Shown one piece after another: positions 49,913 through 58,207 of a stretch of DNA of 64,000 bases. Every line of letters starts with the position of its first letter. Within the stretch, counting starts at the first letter, position 1. The position numbers and the translations under genes were made by a program. The notes under the pieces are model-generated. The model had not been told where the DNA came from. It saw only the letters and a list, made by a program, of their open reading frames with translations, and searched no databases. Source of the DNA: Peptococcus simiae (GTDB taxonomy: Bacteria; Bacillota; Peptococcia; Peptococcales; Peptococcaceae); contig NZ_JBJUVG010000004.1 of NCBI RefSeq assembly GCF_046097595.1, positions 88,180-152,179 of the forward strand, written 5' to 3'.

Positions 49913-50884
49913 ATGAAAGGCGGACTCCTGCAAGTATTTGTAGAGAACCCTGAAAAATGGTTTTCCGGGGCAGAATTGGCAGCAGAAATGGGGGTTTCCC
50001 GGTCGGCTGTCTGGAAGCAAATTGAAGGTTTGCGGGCCCAAGGTATTGCCATTGAGGCGGCACCTAGAAAGGGCTACCGGCTAAGCACTGAGGCCAACTT
50101 GCTCAATGCCGCCGCCATCCAAGCGGCCCTGGGTGAAGACAGCCCCTTTCACCTGCTCTACCAGCCGACCATTGACTCAACGAATAAGCGGGCAGCTGAA
50201 TTAGCCGGCGAAGGGGCGCCTGAATGGACCACCGTTGTGGCTGACAGCCAGTCTGCCGGAAGCGGTCGCCGGGGCCGACACTTTTACTCCCCGGCCGGGG
50301 TGGGGATTTACATGACGGTTATTTTACGGCCTAAGGTGGCGGCAGAAGAAGCCACCCTGCTCACCATGGCTGCAGCCCTGGCTGTTGCTGAAACCGCGGA
50401 GGCCTTCAGTGGAGAAGAAATGGGCATCAAGTGGGTCAATGACATCTACCGGGGCCAGGCTAAAGTAGCCGGTATCCTTACGGAAGCGGCCCTATCCCTG
50501 GAAGAAAAAAGCCTGCGCTGGGCGGTGGTTGGCATGGGGCTAAACGTCTACCCCCATAGCAATGAAGCCGGCCAGGTCTATGGGAGCCTCTTTGACCGGC
50601 CCCAAGAGGACTCCCTTCTCCGGGCTAAAATGGCGGCCGCTATTTTGGAGCGACTCTATGGCTATGCCCAAGTCCTTTTAGACCGCCCTTACCTAGAAGG
50701 CTACCGGGACCGGCTATTTTTTCTTAATAAACCGGCCGACCTGGTCACCCTGCGTGACCGGCGGACGGTCATTCCGAGAGATGTAGATGAAATGGGCCAC
50801 TTGATCATTGAAAATGAGACAGGCGGCAGAGAGACCATTTCAACTGGTGAGATTAGTTTGCGACCGCATGAATTGGGGGAATAA
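49913..50884 (+). CDS. birA: Biotin operon repressor / biotin-protein ligase (BirA)
   Basis: BirA attaches biotin to acetyl-CoA and related carboxylases and can repress biotin genes. The 323-residue protein has an N-terminal winged helix (about 1-60, AEMGVSRSAVWKQIEGLRAQG), the ligase centre QSAGSGRRGRHFYSPAGVGIY and KWVNDIYRGQAKVAGIL, and the C-terminal domain. The DNA-binding domain makes it the dual-function type. AGGGAAGG precedes ATG 49913. Confidence 0.94.
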   Translation: MKGGLLQVFVENPEKWFSGAELAAEMGVSRSAVWKQIEGLRAQGIAIEAAPRKGYRLSTEANLLNAAAIQAALGEDSPFHLLYQPTIDSTNKRAAELAGEGAPEWTTVVADSQSAGSGRRGRHFYSPAGVGIYMTVILRPKVAAEEATLLTMAAALAVAETAEAFSGEEMGIKWVNDIYRGQAKVAGILTEAALSLEEKSLRWAVVGMGLNVYPHSNEAGQVYGSLFDRPQEDSLLRAKMAAAILERLYGYAQVLLDRPYLEGYRDRLFFLNKPADLVTLRDRRTVIPRDVDEMGHLIIENETGGRETISTGEISLRPHELGE

Positions 50885-50886
50885 TC

Positions 50887-51375
50887 ATGACGACAGGTTT
50901 TGACCGGGCAAGCGGCTATTTAACTGAAAAAGGTTACGCTGACCGGATTCAAGTCTTTACAGAAAGTACGGCCACCGTGGCCCTGGCTGCCCAACAGGTT
51001 GGCTGTGAAGAAGCGCTCATTGCCAAAAGCCTGAGCTTTTACGATCAAGATGGCGGCTCCATTGTTATTGTAGCAGCCGGCGATGCCAAGGTGGACAATA
51101 AGGGTTTTAAGGAGCAGTTTGGCTTTAAGGCTAAGATGCTGCGGGGGGAAGATGTGGAGGCCTTGACCGGCTACCAGCCCGGCGGGGTTTGCCCCTTTGC
51201 CCTCCCTGAAACAGCCTCTGTCTACCTCGATGCCTCCCTGAACCGGTTTGAAATGGTCTATCCCGCTTGTGGGGACGCCGCCAGTGCCGTTGGCCTGACC
51301 ATCCCCGAACTGGCTGAAGTCAGCGGCGCCCTGGCGACGGTGGATGTCTGCAAGGGTTGGCGGGAAGAGGCCTAA
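50887..51375 (+). CDS. YbaK/aminoacyl-tRNA deacylase-family protein (first of two)
   Basis: The 162-residue protein has the YbaK fold motif EEALIAKSLSFYD and a GGVCPFALPE loop typical of Cys- or Ala-specific trans-editing domains. It may hydrolyse a mischarged tRNA; the exact tRNA is not evident. It starts 2 bases after birA and lies 3 bases before a second YbaK-type gene, forming birA-ybaK-ybaK. Confidence 0.88.
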   Translation: MTTGFDRASGYLTEKGYADRIQVFTESTATVALAAQQVGCEEALIAKSLSFYDQDGGSIVIVAAGDAKVDNKGFKEQFGFKAKMLRGEDVEALTGYQPGGVCPFALPETASVYLDASLNRFEMVYPACGDAASAVGLTIPELAEVSGALATVDVCKGWREEA

Positions 51376-51378
51376 GCG

Positions 51379-51873
51379 ATGGGTAGCAAAAAGCATAAAA
51401 AAACCAATGCCATGCGGCTTTTGACCCAGGGGGGCGTTGACTATGAGGTCTACACCTACCGCTGGAAGGAAGATGACCTGGATGCCCGGCACGTCGGCCC
51501 GGAAATCGACCGGCCGGATGAGATAATCTTTAAGACTCTCCTGGCCACTGGGGACAAGACCGGGCCGATTGTAGCAGTTATTCCTTCGTATTTAAGCATA
51601 GACCTGAAGAAGCTGGCCCAGGTGAGCCAGAATAAAAAAGTGGAGATGCTCCCCTTGAAGGATTTAGAAAAAACCACCGGCTATATCCGGGGCGGGTGTT
51701 CACCCATCGGCATGAAGCACCAGCTGCCGACCTATATCGATGGGCATGTTGAGGGCCTTGATGAGGTCATTGTTTCTGCCGGCCAGCGGGGCCTGCAGGT
51801 GGGGCTCAAGCCGGCAGACCTGGTGGCCTTTACCGAGGCCCTTGTTGAGGATATCACCATGGCTCATTTATGA
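51379..51873 (+). CDS. Cys-tRNA(Pro)/Cys-tRNA(Cys) deacylase, YbaK/EbsC-like (second of two)
   Basis: The 164-residue protein matches the YbaK/EbsC group: VDYEVYTYRW, IIFKTLLATGDK, YIRGGCSPIGMKHQLPTYID and SAGQRGLQVGLKPADL. Its best-studied members hydrolyse Cys-tRNA(Pro). It differs clearly from the neighbouring 162-residue gene, so the tandem pair is not a recent duplication. Confidence 0.9.
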   Translation: MGSKKHKKTNAMRLLTQGGVDYEVYTYRWKEDDLDARHVGPEIDRPDEIIFKTLLATGDKTGPIVAVIPSYLSIDLKKLAQVSQNKKVEMLPLKDLEKTTGYIRGGCSPIGMKHQLPTYIDGHVEGLDEVIVSAGQRGLQVGLKPADLVAFTEALVEDITMAHL

Positions 51874-51989
51874 GAGAGTTTACAATTATTTTACATTTTA
51901 GTTGTAAGTCTAACGTATTCATTCGGTAATATGTACTTAACGCCGAGAGGCGAATAACTTTTTCTTAAATCTAAGGAGGCCTTTTTAGA

Positions 51990-52214
51990 ATGAAAAAATT
52001 AATGGCTGCTATGATGTGCATGGCACTTGGTATGGCTGTACTCGCTGGTTGCGGTGGCAACAACGACGCTGCTACTTCTGAAGCCACTTCCGAACAAGCT
52101 AGCTCCACTGAAGCTACCACCACTACCACCACTGTTGAAAAAGATGGTAGCGACGCTGACGCTCAAACCACCACTACCACCACTACTGAAGAAGACACCA
52201 GCGCTGCTCAATAA
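51990..52214 (+). CDS. Small Thr/Ser-rich lipoprotein (74 aa)
   Basis: A 74-residue lipoprotein with signal peptide and lipobox VLAGCGG (lipidation at C21). The mature part is about 54 residues, low-complexity and acidic, with two threonine runs (about six and seven Thr) and many Ser/Ala/Glu. AAGGAGG lies 10 bases before ATG. GCT/ACC-rich codons resemble those of highly expressed genes. It has its own terminator. Function is unknown; it may be an unstructured surface tether or an abundant Braun-like lipoprotein. Confidence 0.8.
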   Translation: MKKLMAAMMCMALGMAVLAGCGGNNDAATSEATSEQASSTEATTTTTTVEKDGSDADAQTTTTTTTEEDTSAAQ

Positions 52215-52230
52215 TCGTCTGAATGTCTTA

Positions 52231-52256
52231 AGCACTGCTCCGGCAGTGCTTTTTTT
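52231..52256 (+). terminator. Terminator after the lipoprotein gene
   Basis: AGCACTGC (52231-52238), loop TCCG, GCAGTGCT (52243-52250), then T. Confidence 0.92.
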
Positions 52257-52298
52257 ATGCCCTTGTAGCCAGGACAGACAACTTGGTATAGGTTGACT

Positions 52299-52307
52299 TG
52301 CTATAAT
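52299..52307 (+). promoter_or_regulatory. Extended -10 promoter of the TauE/SafE-like gene
   Basis: TGCTATAAT (TATAAT at 52302-52307) is an extended -10 about 22 bases before the ATG, with GAAAGGAGG between. Confidence 0.6.
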
Positions 52308-52329
52308 ATAGAAAGGAGGCGATGGTCTC

Positions 52330-53080
52330 ATGTTTGCGGTGATTCTCCTGGTGGCCTTTCTGGGCCTTTTGCTGCAGCGGGTTTCCGGCACCGGTTTTGC
52401 CCTGGTCATGGTGCCGGTCTATACCCTCTTTTTAGGACCCGTAGAAGGGGTCCTGGTCAGTAATATCTTAAATGGCCTCGGCTGCCTGCTTCTGATGTTA
52501 GCTGTCCGCAAGGACCTCCAATGGAAGCGGGTGCTGGTCCTTTCAGGCGCAGCTGTACTTGGCATGTACCCGGGGATTTGGCTGGTGAAATACCTGTCGC
52601 CGGCCCTTTTGCAGCTTACGATTGGCCTGATTATGCTGGTTGCCCTGGCTATTTCCCTGGGTTTTAAGGTGGATAAGCCCCATAAAGACGGCTTGGTGCC
52701 CCTGCTTTTATCCGGCCTTGGCGGCGGCTTTCTAGTGACGACAGCCGGCATCCCTGCGCCGGCCATGGTGATCTATGCCCGGTATGTGAACTGGGACTTT
52801 TCGCCAGTTTAATGCCGCTATGCAGGGGGTCTTCTTTATCATCTGTACCGTTACGGCCGGGATGAAGGTTGCAAGTGGAATCCCTTTTCCAGAGGGCGTC
52901 TTCAGTCTGGGCCATAATGGCTTGTTTTTGCTTTTTGCTTTGCTTGGCCTGGGGCTGGGCGGCTGGCTGAGTAAGCGGGTGCCAGACCGATACGCCGCTA
53001 GACTGGCCTTCCTTGTATCAGTGCTGGGAGCAGCCCTTGCAACTTGTAGAGGGGCCTGGATGCTGATTTTAGGAAACTGA
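52330..53080 (+). pseudogene. Frameshifted TauE/SafE-family sulfite exporter-like permease
   Basis: The first 160 residues (52330-52812) and a second open stretch to 53080 are two halves of one membrane protein of about 250 residues. The first begins FAVILLVAFLGLLLQRVSGTGFA and resembles the TauE/SafE (DUF81) family, linked to export of sulfite or sulfoacetate. At 52797-52801 a run of four T breaks the frame; with one T removed the reading continues ...NWDFRQFNAAMQGVFF into the second half. It is either a real inactivating frameshift or a sequencing/assembly error in the short homopolymer. Confidence 0.8.
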
Positions 53081-53089
53081 TCGTTCATC

Positions 53090-53126
53090 AAAAAAGAGTC
53101 TGACCTTGTTGGTCAGGCTCTTTTTT
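53090..53126 (+). terminator. Terminator after the TauE/SafE-like sequence
   Basis: AAAAAAGAGTCTGACC pairs with GGTCAGGCTCTTTTTT, one wobble. Confidence 0.9.
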
Positions 53127-53382
53127 GATGGCAGGACCCGGACTCATACCTAGAGACCATTAAATATAATTATAGAGACGATCAATCAGGTTGCTCTAAA
53201 AAGAACATGATAAACACTCTTGTGTATAAAAATCATTTACCAGTCAAAAGAAAATGAACCCTTTAGGCCTTAAAAACTGATAAAACACATAAAAGACTAT
53301 GAAAAAAGGATAATTTGATAAGATTTACAAATATAAAACAGAAATATTTTTAATCTCGATAACTTATAAGGCATTATCTGCG
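53127..53382. other. AT-rich spacer before the glcD-acd-etf promoter
   Basis: No gene seen. AT-rich, with an ATAACTTATAAG motif near 53360 that recurs in the palindromes downstream of the promoter. Confidence 0.5.
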
Positions 53383-53411
53383 TTGACAAGGTTTGTGAAT
53401 AAGGGTATCAT
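53383..53411 (+). promoter_or_regulatory. Promoter of the glcD-acd-etfBA cluster
   Basis: TTGACA at 53383-53388 and TATCAT at 53406-53411 with a 17-base spacer. Confidence 0.8.
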
Positions 53412-53435
53412 TAAAGCAGAAAGAGGAAGTTCATT

Positions 53436-53506
53436 CTGAATAACTTATAAGATAACTTATTCAGATAATGAAGAAGGGGATAATCGATTATCCACATGAT
53501 AATCGA
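53436..53506. promoter_or_regulatory. Cluster of palindromic operators downstream of the promoter
   Basis: CTGAATAACTTAT (53436-53448) and ATAACTTATTCAG (53452-53464) are 13-base arms with one mismatch. GGATAATCGATTATCC (53478-53493) is a perfect 16-base palindrome and GATAATCGA recurs near 53498-53506. They lie 25-95 bases downstream of the -10, where a repressor would block transcription. The regulator is not in the window. Confidence 0.7.
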
Positions 53507-53606
53507 CTGCCGCGCATTGAAAACCATTCAAAAATAAGAAAAAAACGGCAATCCACACGGCGGTGATTATGGATCAATCGGTTATGGAAGATGAGGAGAT
53601 GAAACC

Positions 53607-55043
53607 ATGTCAACCATTACTTATAACGCAGTTACGCCGGAGATTATCAAGGCCTTTGAAGCGGTAGCGCCGGGTAAAGTCTTCACTGGTGAAGCCATCA
53701 ATCCGGACTACAATAAGGATGAGATGCCCATTTATGGGACTGGGAAGCCGGATGTATTAATTGAAGCGACAAGTACTGAAGCGGTAGCAGATATTGTTAA
53801 AATTTGCTATGAAAACAGCATTCCTGTCATCCCCCGTGGGGCCGGTACCGGTTTAACCGGGGCAGGTGTTGCCTTTAACGGTGGCGTTATGATTGATATG
53901 TCCAAGATGAACCGCATCCTGGAATATGATATGGAAAATTTCGTCGTACGGGTTGAACCGGGCGTTCTCCTAAATGACCTGGCTGAAGATGCCTTAAAAC
54001 GGGGCCTCCTTTACGCACCGGATCCGGGTGAAAAATTTGCTACCCTGGGTGGCAATGTAGCGACCAATGCCGGCGGCATGCGGGCTGTTAAATATGGTGC
54101 TACGCGCGACTATGTCCGGGCCATGACGGTGGTCCTGCCAACCGGTGAAGTTGCCAAATTCGGGGCAACGGTATCCAAAACCAGCACCGGCTATAGCCTC
54201 ATTAATATGATGGTTGGGTCAGAAGGGACCCTGGGGATTATTACCGAACTCACCTTAAAATTATTGGTTAAGCCAACCGCAGATATTTCACTGATTATTC
54301 CCTATGAAAACCTAGAAGATTGTATTGCGACTGTACCCCTGTTTTTCTTAAACCACTTACAACCCCAAGCCTTAGAATTTATGGAAAGAGAAATCGTTCT
54401 TTCATCTGAACGGTATCTTGGACGAAGTATTTTCCCTAAGGAACATGAAGGCGTTGAAATAGGCGCTTATTTATTAGTTACCTTTGACGGTGATTCTGCA
54501 GAAGCCCTGGAAGGCCTGGTGGAAAAGGCTGCAGAAGTTGTCCTGGAAGCCGGGGCCATTGATGTGCTGATTGCAGATACACCGGCTAAGAAAAAAGATG
54601 CCTGGGCTGCACGGAGCTCTTTTTTGGAAGCAATAGAAGCGGAAACAGAGCTTTTAGATGAATGTGACGTTGTCGTTCCGGTCAACCAGATTGCCAAGTA
54701 CCTGACCTATGTCAATGAAGTCGGTCAAAAATATGACTTCGAAGTCAAATCCTTTGGTCATGCCGGGGATGGGAACTTACACATTTACACCTGCAGCAAT
54801 GACATGGACGAAGCCGAATTCAAACGCCAAGTAGATGAATTCATGTGGGATATCTACCGGAAAGCCCAAGAGGTTGGCGGCTTATTAAGCGGTGAGCACG
54901 GGGTTGGCTACGGTAAATTAGACTACCTGGCCGAACTGTCCGGACCGGTTAGCATGCGGCTCATGGAAGGCATTAAAGAAGTCTTCGACCCGAAGATGAT
55001 CATGAACCCTGGTAAAGTGTGCTACCCCTTGGAAGCCAAATAA
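53607..55043 (+). CDS. FAD-linked oxidase (GlcD / LctD lactate or glycolate dehydrogenase type)
   Basis: The 478-residue protein has the PCMH-type FAD domain with PRGAGTGLTGAGVAFNGGVMID, LGGNVATNAGGMRAVKYG and the C-terminal KSFGHAGDGNLHIY and SGEHGVGYGKL. It oxidises a 2-hydroxy acid such as D-lactate or glycolate. In several anaerobes a relative works with EtfAB in flavin-based electron confurcation, and here acyl-CoA dehydrogenase, etfB and etfA follow. The actual acid is not determined by sequence. GAGGAG precedes ATG 53607. Confidence 0.88.
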   Translation: MSTITYNAVTPEIIKAFEAVAPGKVFTGEAINPDYNKDEMPIYGTGKPDVLIEATSTEAVADIVKICYENSIPVIPRGAGTGLTGAGVAFNGGVMIDMSKMNRILEYDMENFVVRVEPGVLLNDLAEDALKRGLLYAPDPGEKFATLGGNVATNAGGMRAVKYGATRDYVRAMTVVLPTGEVAKFGATVSKTSTGYSLINMMVGSEGTLGIITELTLKLLVKPTADISLIIPYENLEDCIATVPLFFLNHLQPQALEFMEREIVLSSERYLGRSIFPKEHEGVEIGAYLLVTFDGDSAEALEGLVEKAAEVVLEAGAIDVLIADTPAKKKDAWAARSSFLEAIEAETELLDECDVVVPVNQIAKYLTYVNEVGQKYDFEVKSFGHAGDGNLHIYTCSNDMDEAEFKRQVDEFMWDIYRKAQEVGGLLSGEHGVGYGKLDYLAELSGPVSMRLMEGIKEVFDPKMIMNPGKVCYPLEAK

Positions 55044-55117
55044 TTGACACTTGTTTATATTTTGCTGCGAGATAGCAGCCGTCACCAATATAAAGTTTCA
55101 ATGAGGAGGAAACTATT

Positions 55118-56257
55118 ATGGCTTATTTAATTTCTGAAGAAGCACAAGACCTGTTAAAAGACGTAAAACGGTTCTGTGAAAACGAAGTTGTAGAACAGTG
55201 CAAGGAATACGATCGGTCTGGCGAATGGCCAAAAGAAATCTATGACAAAGCCATTGAACAAGGCTACCACGCCCTTGAAGTCCCAGAAGAATACGGTGGC
55301 CCGGGCTTATCTCGTGTCGATGTTGCCGCTTTAATTGAAGAAATGGCCATTGCTGACGCCGGCTTTGCAACCACGATTTCCGCCAGTGGTCTCGGGACAA
55401 AACCGGTCCTCATTGCCGGCTCCGATGAACAGAAAAAACGCGTTTGCGACATTATCCTCGAAGGCGGCTTTGGTGCCTTCTGCTTAACCGAACCGGGCGC
55501 CGGGTCTGACGCCGGTGCCGGTAAAACCACAGCTGTTTTAGATGGGGACGAATATGTATTAAATGGCCGTAAGTGCTTCATTACCAACGGTGGCGTCGCC
55601 TCCTTCTACTGTGTAACCGCCATGACCGATAAGAGCCAAGGGACCCGTGGGATATCCATGTTCCTGGTCGAAAAGGGCACCCCGGGCCTCAGTACAGGTC
55701 ATGAAGAAGACAAGATGGGTATTCGGACCTCCAATACCTGCGACGTGGTCTTTGAAGACTGCCGCATTCCTAAAGAAAACCTCTTAGGCGAAGAAGGTAA
55801 GGGCTTTAAGATTGCCATGCAAACCCTTGACCAGGCCCGGACCTGGATGGGTTGCGTATCCGCCGGGATTGCCCAACGCGGGATCAACGAAGCCATTGCC
55901 TATGGTAAAGAACGGGTCCAGTTTGGCCGTCCTATTTTAAAATTCCAAGCTATGCAGTTTAAGATTGCCGATATGGCTATTAAGACTGAAGTGGCCCGTC
56001 AAATGGTCGCCCATTCTCTGACCCTGATGGACCAAGGCCTACCCCATAGCAAGGAAAGCGCCATTGCCAAATGCTTCGCTTCCGATATAGCTATGGAAGT
56101 TGCCTCTGAAGCCATCCAAGTCTTTGGTGGCTACGGCTATAGCCGTGAATACCCGGTCGAAAAATTATTACGCGATGCCAAGATCTTCCAAATCTTTGAA
56201 GGTTCCAACGAAATCCAACGCATCGTCGTTGCCAATAACACCATCGGCAGAATCTAA
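55118..56257 (+). CDS. Acyl-CoA dehydrogenase (butyryl-CoA dehydrogenase-like)
   Basis: The 379-residue protein has FAD-binding segments FCLTEPGAGSDAG and CFITNGGVASFY, SCDVVFEDCRIPKENLLG-like NTCDVVFEDCRIPKENLLG, and the C-terminal catalytic-Glu region QIFEGSNEIQR. It transfers electrons to Etf. Coupling to the neighbouring EtfBA suggests the bifurcating Bcd-EtfAB form used in butyrate formation or an acrylyl/caffeyl-like reductase; substrate chain length is not evident. AGGAGG precedes ATG. Confidence 0.92.
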   Translation: MAYLISEEAQDLLKDVKRFCENEVVEQCKEYDRSGEWPKEIYDKAIEQGYHALEVPEEYGGPGLSRVDVAALIEEMAIADAGFATTISASGLGTKPVLIAGSDEQKKRVCDIILEGGFGAFCLTEPGAGSDAGAGKTTAVLDGDEYVLNGRKCFITNGGVASFYCVTAMTDKSQGTRGISMFLVEKGTPGLSTGHEEDKMGIRTSNTCDVVFEDCRIPKENLLGEEGKGFKIAMQTLDQARTWMGCVSAGIAQRGINEAIAYGKERVQFGRPILKFQAMQFKIADMAIKTEVARQMVAHSLTLMDQGLPHSKESAIAKCFASDIAMEVASEAIQVFGGYGYSREYPVEKLLRDAKIFQIFEGSNEIQRIVVANNTIGRI

Positions 56258-56294
56258 TCTTATTGCGTGAAGACAACTAAGGAGTATCTAAACG

Positions 56295-57071
56295 ATGGAT
56301 ATTTTAGTTTGTATCAAACAAGTGGCAGATGATTCAATCGATATTTCGTTTGATGCGTCCAAAGACGCCATTGACTATAACGGCGCGGAACAAGTGGTAA
56401 ATGCCTTTGACACCTATGCCCTTGAAATGGCCGCCCGGCTCAAAGAAGCAGCTGAAGGTGAAATTACCGTTATCTCTGTCGGCCCGGATAGTGCCAAGAA
56501 CTCTTTGAAGAACTGCCTGGCCGTCGGCGCTGAAAAAGCCGCCCTGATCCCCTGCGATGACTACCAGGAAAAAGACCCGAAGCAAATCGCCCAATTGCTG
56601 GCTAAAGGGATTAAAGACCTTGAAGCCGAACGTGGCGCCGCCTTTGACCTGATTTTCTGCGGGAAAGAAAGCACCGATGAAGCCTCCGGCCAAGTTGGGA
56701 TTATGCTGGCTAATGCCCTTGGCTACCCGGTGATTACCAATGTCATCGACATCGAAAAAGATGGCGATGTCGTTAAGGGCAAGCACCAAACAGATGTCGG
56801 TTATGACCTCATCGAAGCCGGCCTACCTGCAATCGTTACGGTGGAAAAACCGAAATATGAGCCAAGATACCCGACTGTTAAAAGTAAAATGGCTGCTCGT
56901 AAGAAACCGATTGAAGAACTGACCCCTGGAGACGCACAAGGCCATGGCTATGAAGTTGTCAAGGTTTACGGGCCACCTAAACGTGAAGCCGGCGTAAAAA
57001 TTGTCGCTGAGTCAGCAGAAGACGCTGTGGCACAAGCCATGGAACACGTTCATGCGGCCAAGGTTCTTTAG
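56295..57071 (+). CDS. etfB: Electron transfer flavoprotein, beta subunit
   Basis: The 258-residue protein starts MDILVCIKQVADDS and has the ATP/AMP or FAD loop AVGAEKAALI and DFxAEDVVAKAKP-like signature replaced by CGKESTDEASGQVG. It pairs with EtfA 12 bases downstream. Bifurcating Etf pairs carry an extra FAD in the beta subunit; I cannot verify that here. It is placed between the dehydrogenase and EtfA. Confidence 0.93.
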   Translation: MDILVCIKQVADDSIDISFDASKDAIDYNGAEQVVNAFDTYALEMAARLKEAAEGEITVISVGPDSAKNSLKNCLAVGAEKAALIPCDDYQEKDPKQIAQLLAKGIKDLEAERGAAFDLIFCGKESTDEASGQVGIMLANALGYPVITNVIDIEKDGDVVKGKHQTDVGYDLIEAGLPAIVTVEKPKYEPRYPTVKSKMAARKKPIEELTPGDAQGHGYEVVKVYGPPKREAGVKIVAESAEDAVAQAMEHVHAAKVL

Positions 57072-57083
57072 GAGGGGTGACTT

Positions 57084-58073
57084 ATGAGCTTAGGAGATGG
57101 AAAAAACGTCCTAGTATTTGTTGAAGTGGTCGATGGATCTCCAGTCAACAATGCGATGGAAGCCTTAGGTCTGGGCCGTGAACTGGCTCAAGCCAAAGGC
57201 GAAGAAGTTTGTGCAGTGCTTATTGGTCCCGACCTGGATGCAGCTGCAGAAGCCTGCGCGAAAGGCGGGGCAGACAAGGTCTTTACCATTGCCCAAGATG
57301 CTTGGCAGCTGGAAGTCTACGCCTCTATTTTAGGGCAACTCATTGAAAAATATGCCCCGGCCCTGGTGTTAACCGCTTCCAACCAAAACGGCCGAGACTT
57401 ACAGGCCATCTTAGCCAACCAATTCGATACCGTATGCGTTAGCGATATCGTCGGCGCTCGGATTGAAGACGGGACCCTTATCCTGACCACCCCCCTCTAC
57501 GGCGGCGGTGTCTGGAACGACGTTAAAGTCGCTAGCCATCCAAAATTTGCTACCGTCCGGGCCGGTACCGGTAAAAAAGTACCCCCCGAAGAAGCCACCA
57601 GCGGCGAAATCATCAAAGAAGACGTCGCCCCGGCAGCAGATGCCGTCTCCACAAAAGTGGCTGACGTCGTCAAAGAAGTGGCCGAAACCGTTAACCTGGA
57701 AGAAGCGGAAGTCGTTATTGTCGGCGGCCGTGGTATGGGCAGCAAGGAAAACTTCCAAAAAGTACATGACCTGGCTGAATTACTCGGCGGCGTCGTCGGT
57801 GGTACCCGCCCCGTTGTCGAAGACGAATGGGTCCCCCACCCCCAACAGGTTGGCCAATCCGGTAAGATTATCGCACCGAAATTCTACATTGGCTGCGGTG
57901 TATCCGGTGCAACCCAGCACCTAACCGGGATTTTAGGATCTGACTTCATTCTGGCCATTAACAAAGATGAAGAAGCCCCTATCTTTGACGTAGCAGACTG
58001 CGGTATCGTCGGCGATGTCAACGAAATCCTGCCTCTATTGATGGAAGAATTTAAAAAAGCCAAACAAGCCTAA
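57084..58073 (+). CDS. etfA: Electron transfer flavoprotein, alpha subunit
   Basis: The 329-residue protein has the FAD-binding C-terminus VVGGTRPVVEDEWVPHPQQVGQSGK with GQSGKIIAPKFYIGCGVSGATQHLTG (core CGVSGATQHLTG). It binds FAD and forms the heterodimer with EtfB. AGGAGG precedes ATG. The gene ends before a strong terminator, closing glcD-acd-etfB-etfA. Confidence 0.95.
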   Translation: MSLGDGKNVLVFVEVVDGSPVNNAMEALGLGRELAQAKGEEVCAVLIGPDLDAAAEACAKGGADKVFTIAQDAWQLEVYASILGQLIEKYAPALVLTASNQNGRDLQAILANQFDTVCVSDIVGARIEDGTLILTTPLYGGGVWNDVKVASHPKFATVRAGTGKKVPPEEATSGEIIKEDVAPAADAVSTKVADVVKEVAETVNLEEAEVVIVGGRGMGSKENFQKVHDLAELLGGVVGGTRPVVEDEWVPHPQQVGQSGKIIAPKFYIGCGVSGATQHLTGILGSDFILAINKDEEAPIFDVADCGIVGDVNEILPLLMEEFKKAKQA

Positions 58074-58103
58074 GGCTTAGTCAAGCCCGTTAGGCCCTAG
58101 CAT

Positions 58104-58139
58104 AAAACCCGGATTCGAAGGAATCCGGGTTTTCTTTTT
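58104..58139 (+). terminator. Terminator of the etf cluster
   Basis: AAAACCCGGATTC pairs with GAATCCGGGTTTT, followed by T-rich sequence. Confidence 0.92.
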
Positions 58140-58142
58140 CCT

Positions 58143-58169
58143 TTGCAAAGATGAATCCACGTGTATAAT
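58143..58169 (+). promoter_or_regulatory. Promoter of the iadA operon
   Basis: TTGCAA (58143-58148) and TATAAT (58164-58169), spacer 15; -35 is weak but the -10 is perfect. Confidence 0.6.
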
Positions 58170-58207
58170 TAGTAAAGATAGGACTGTTTGAGAAAGGAGT
58201 AAGATAT

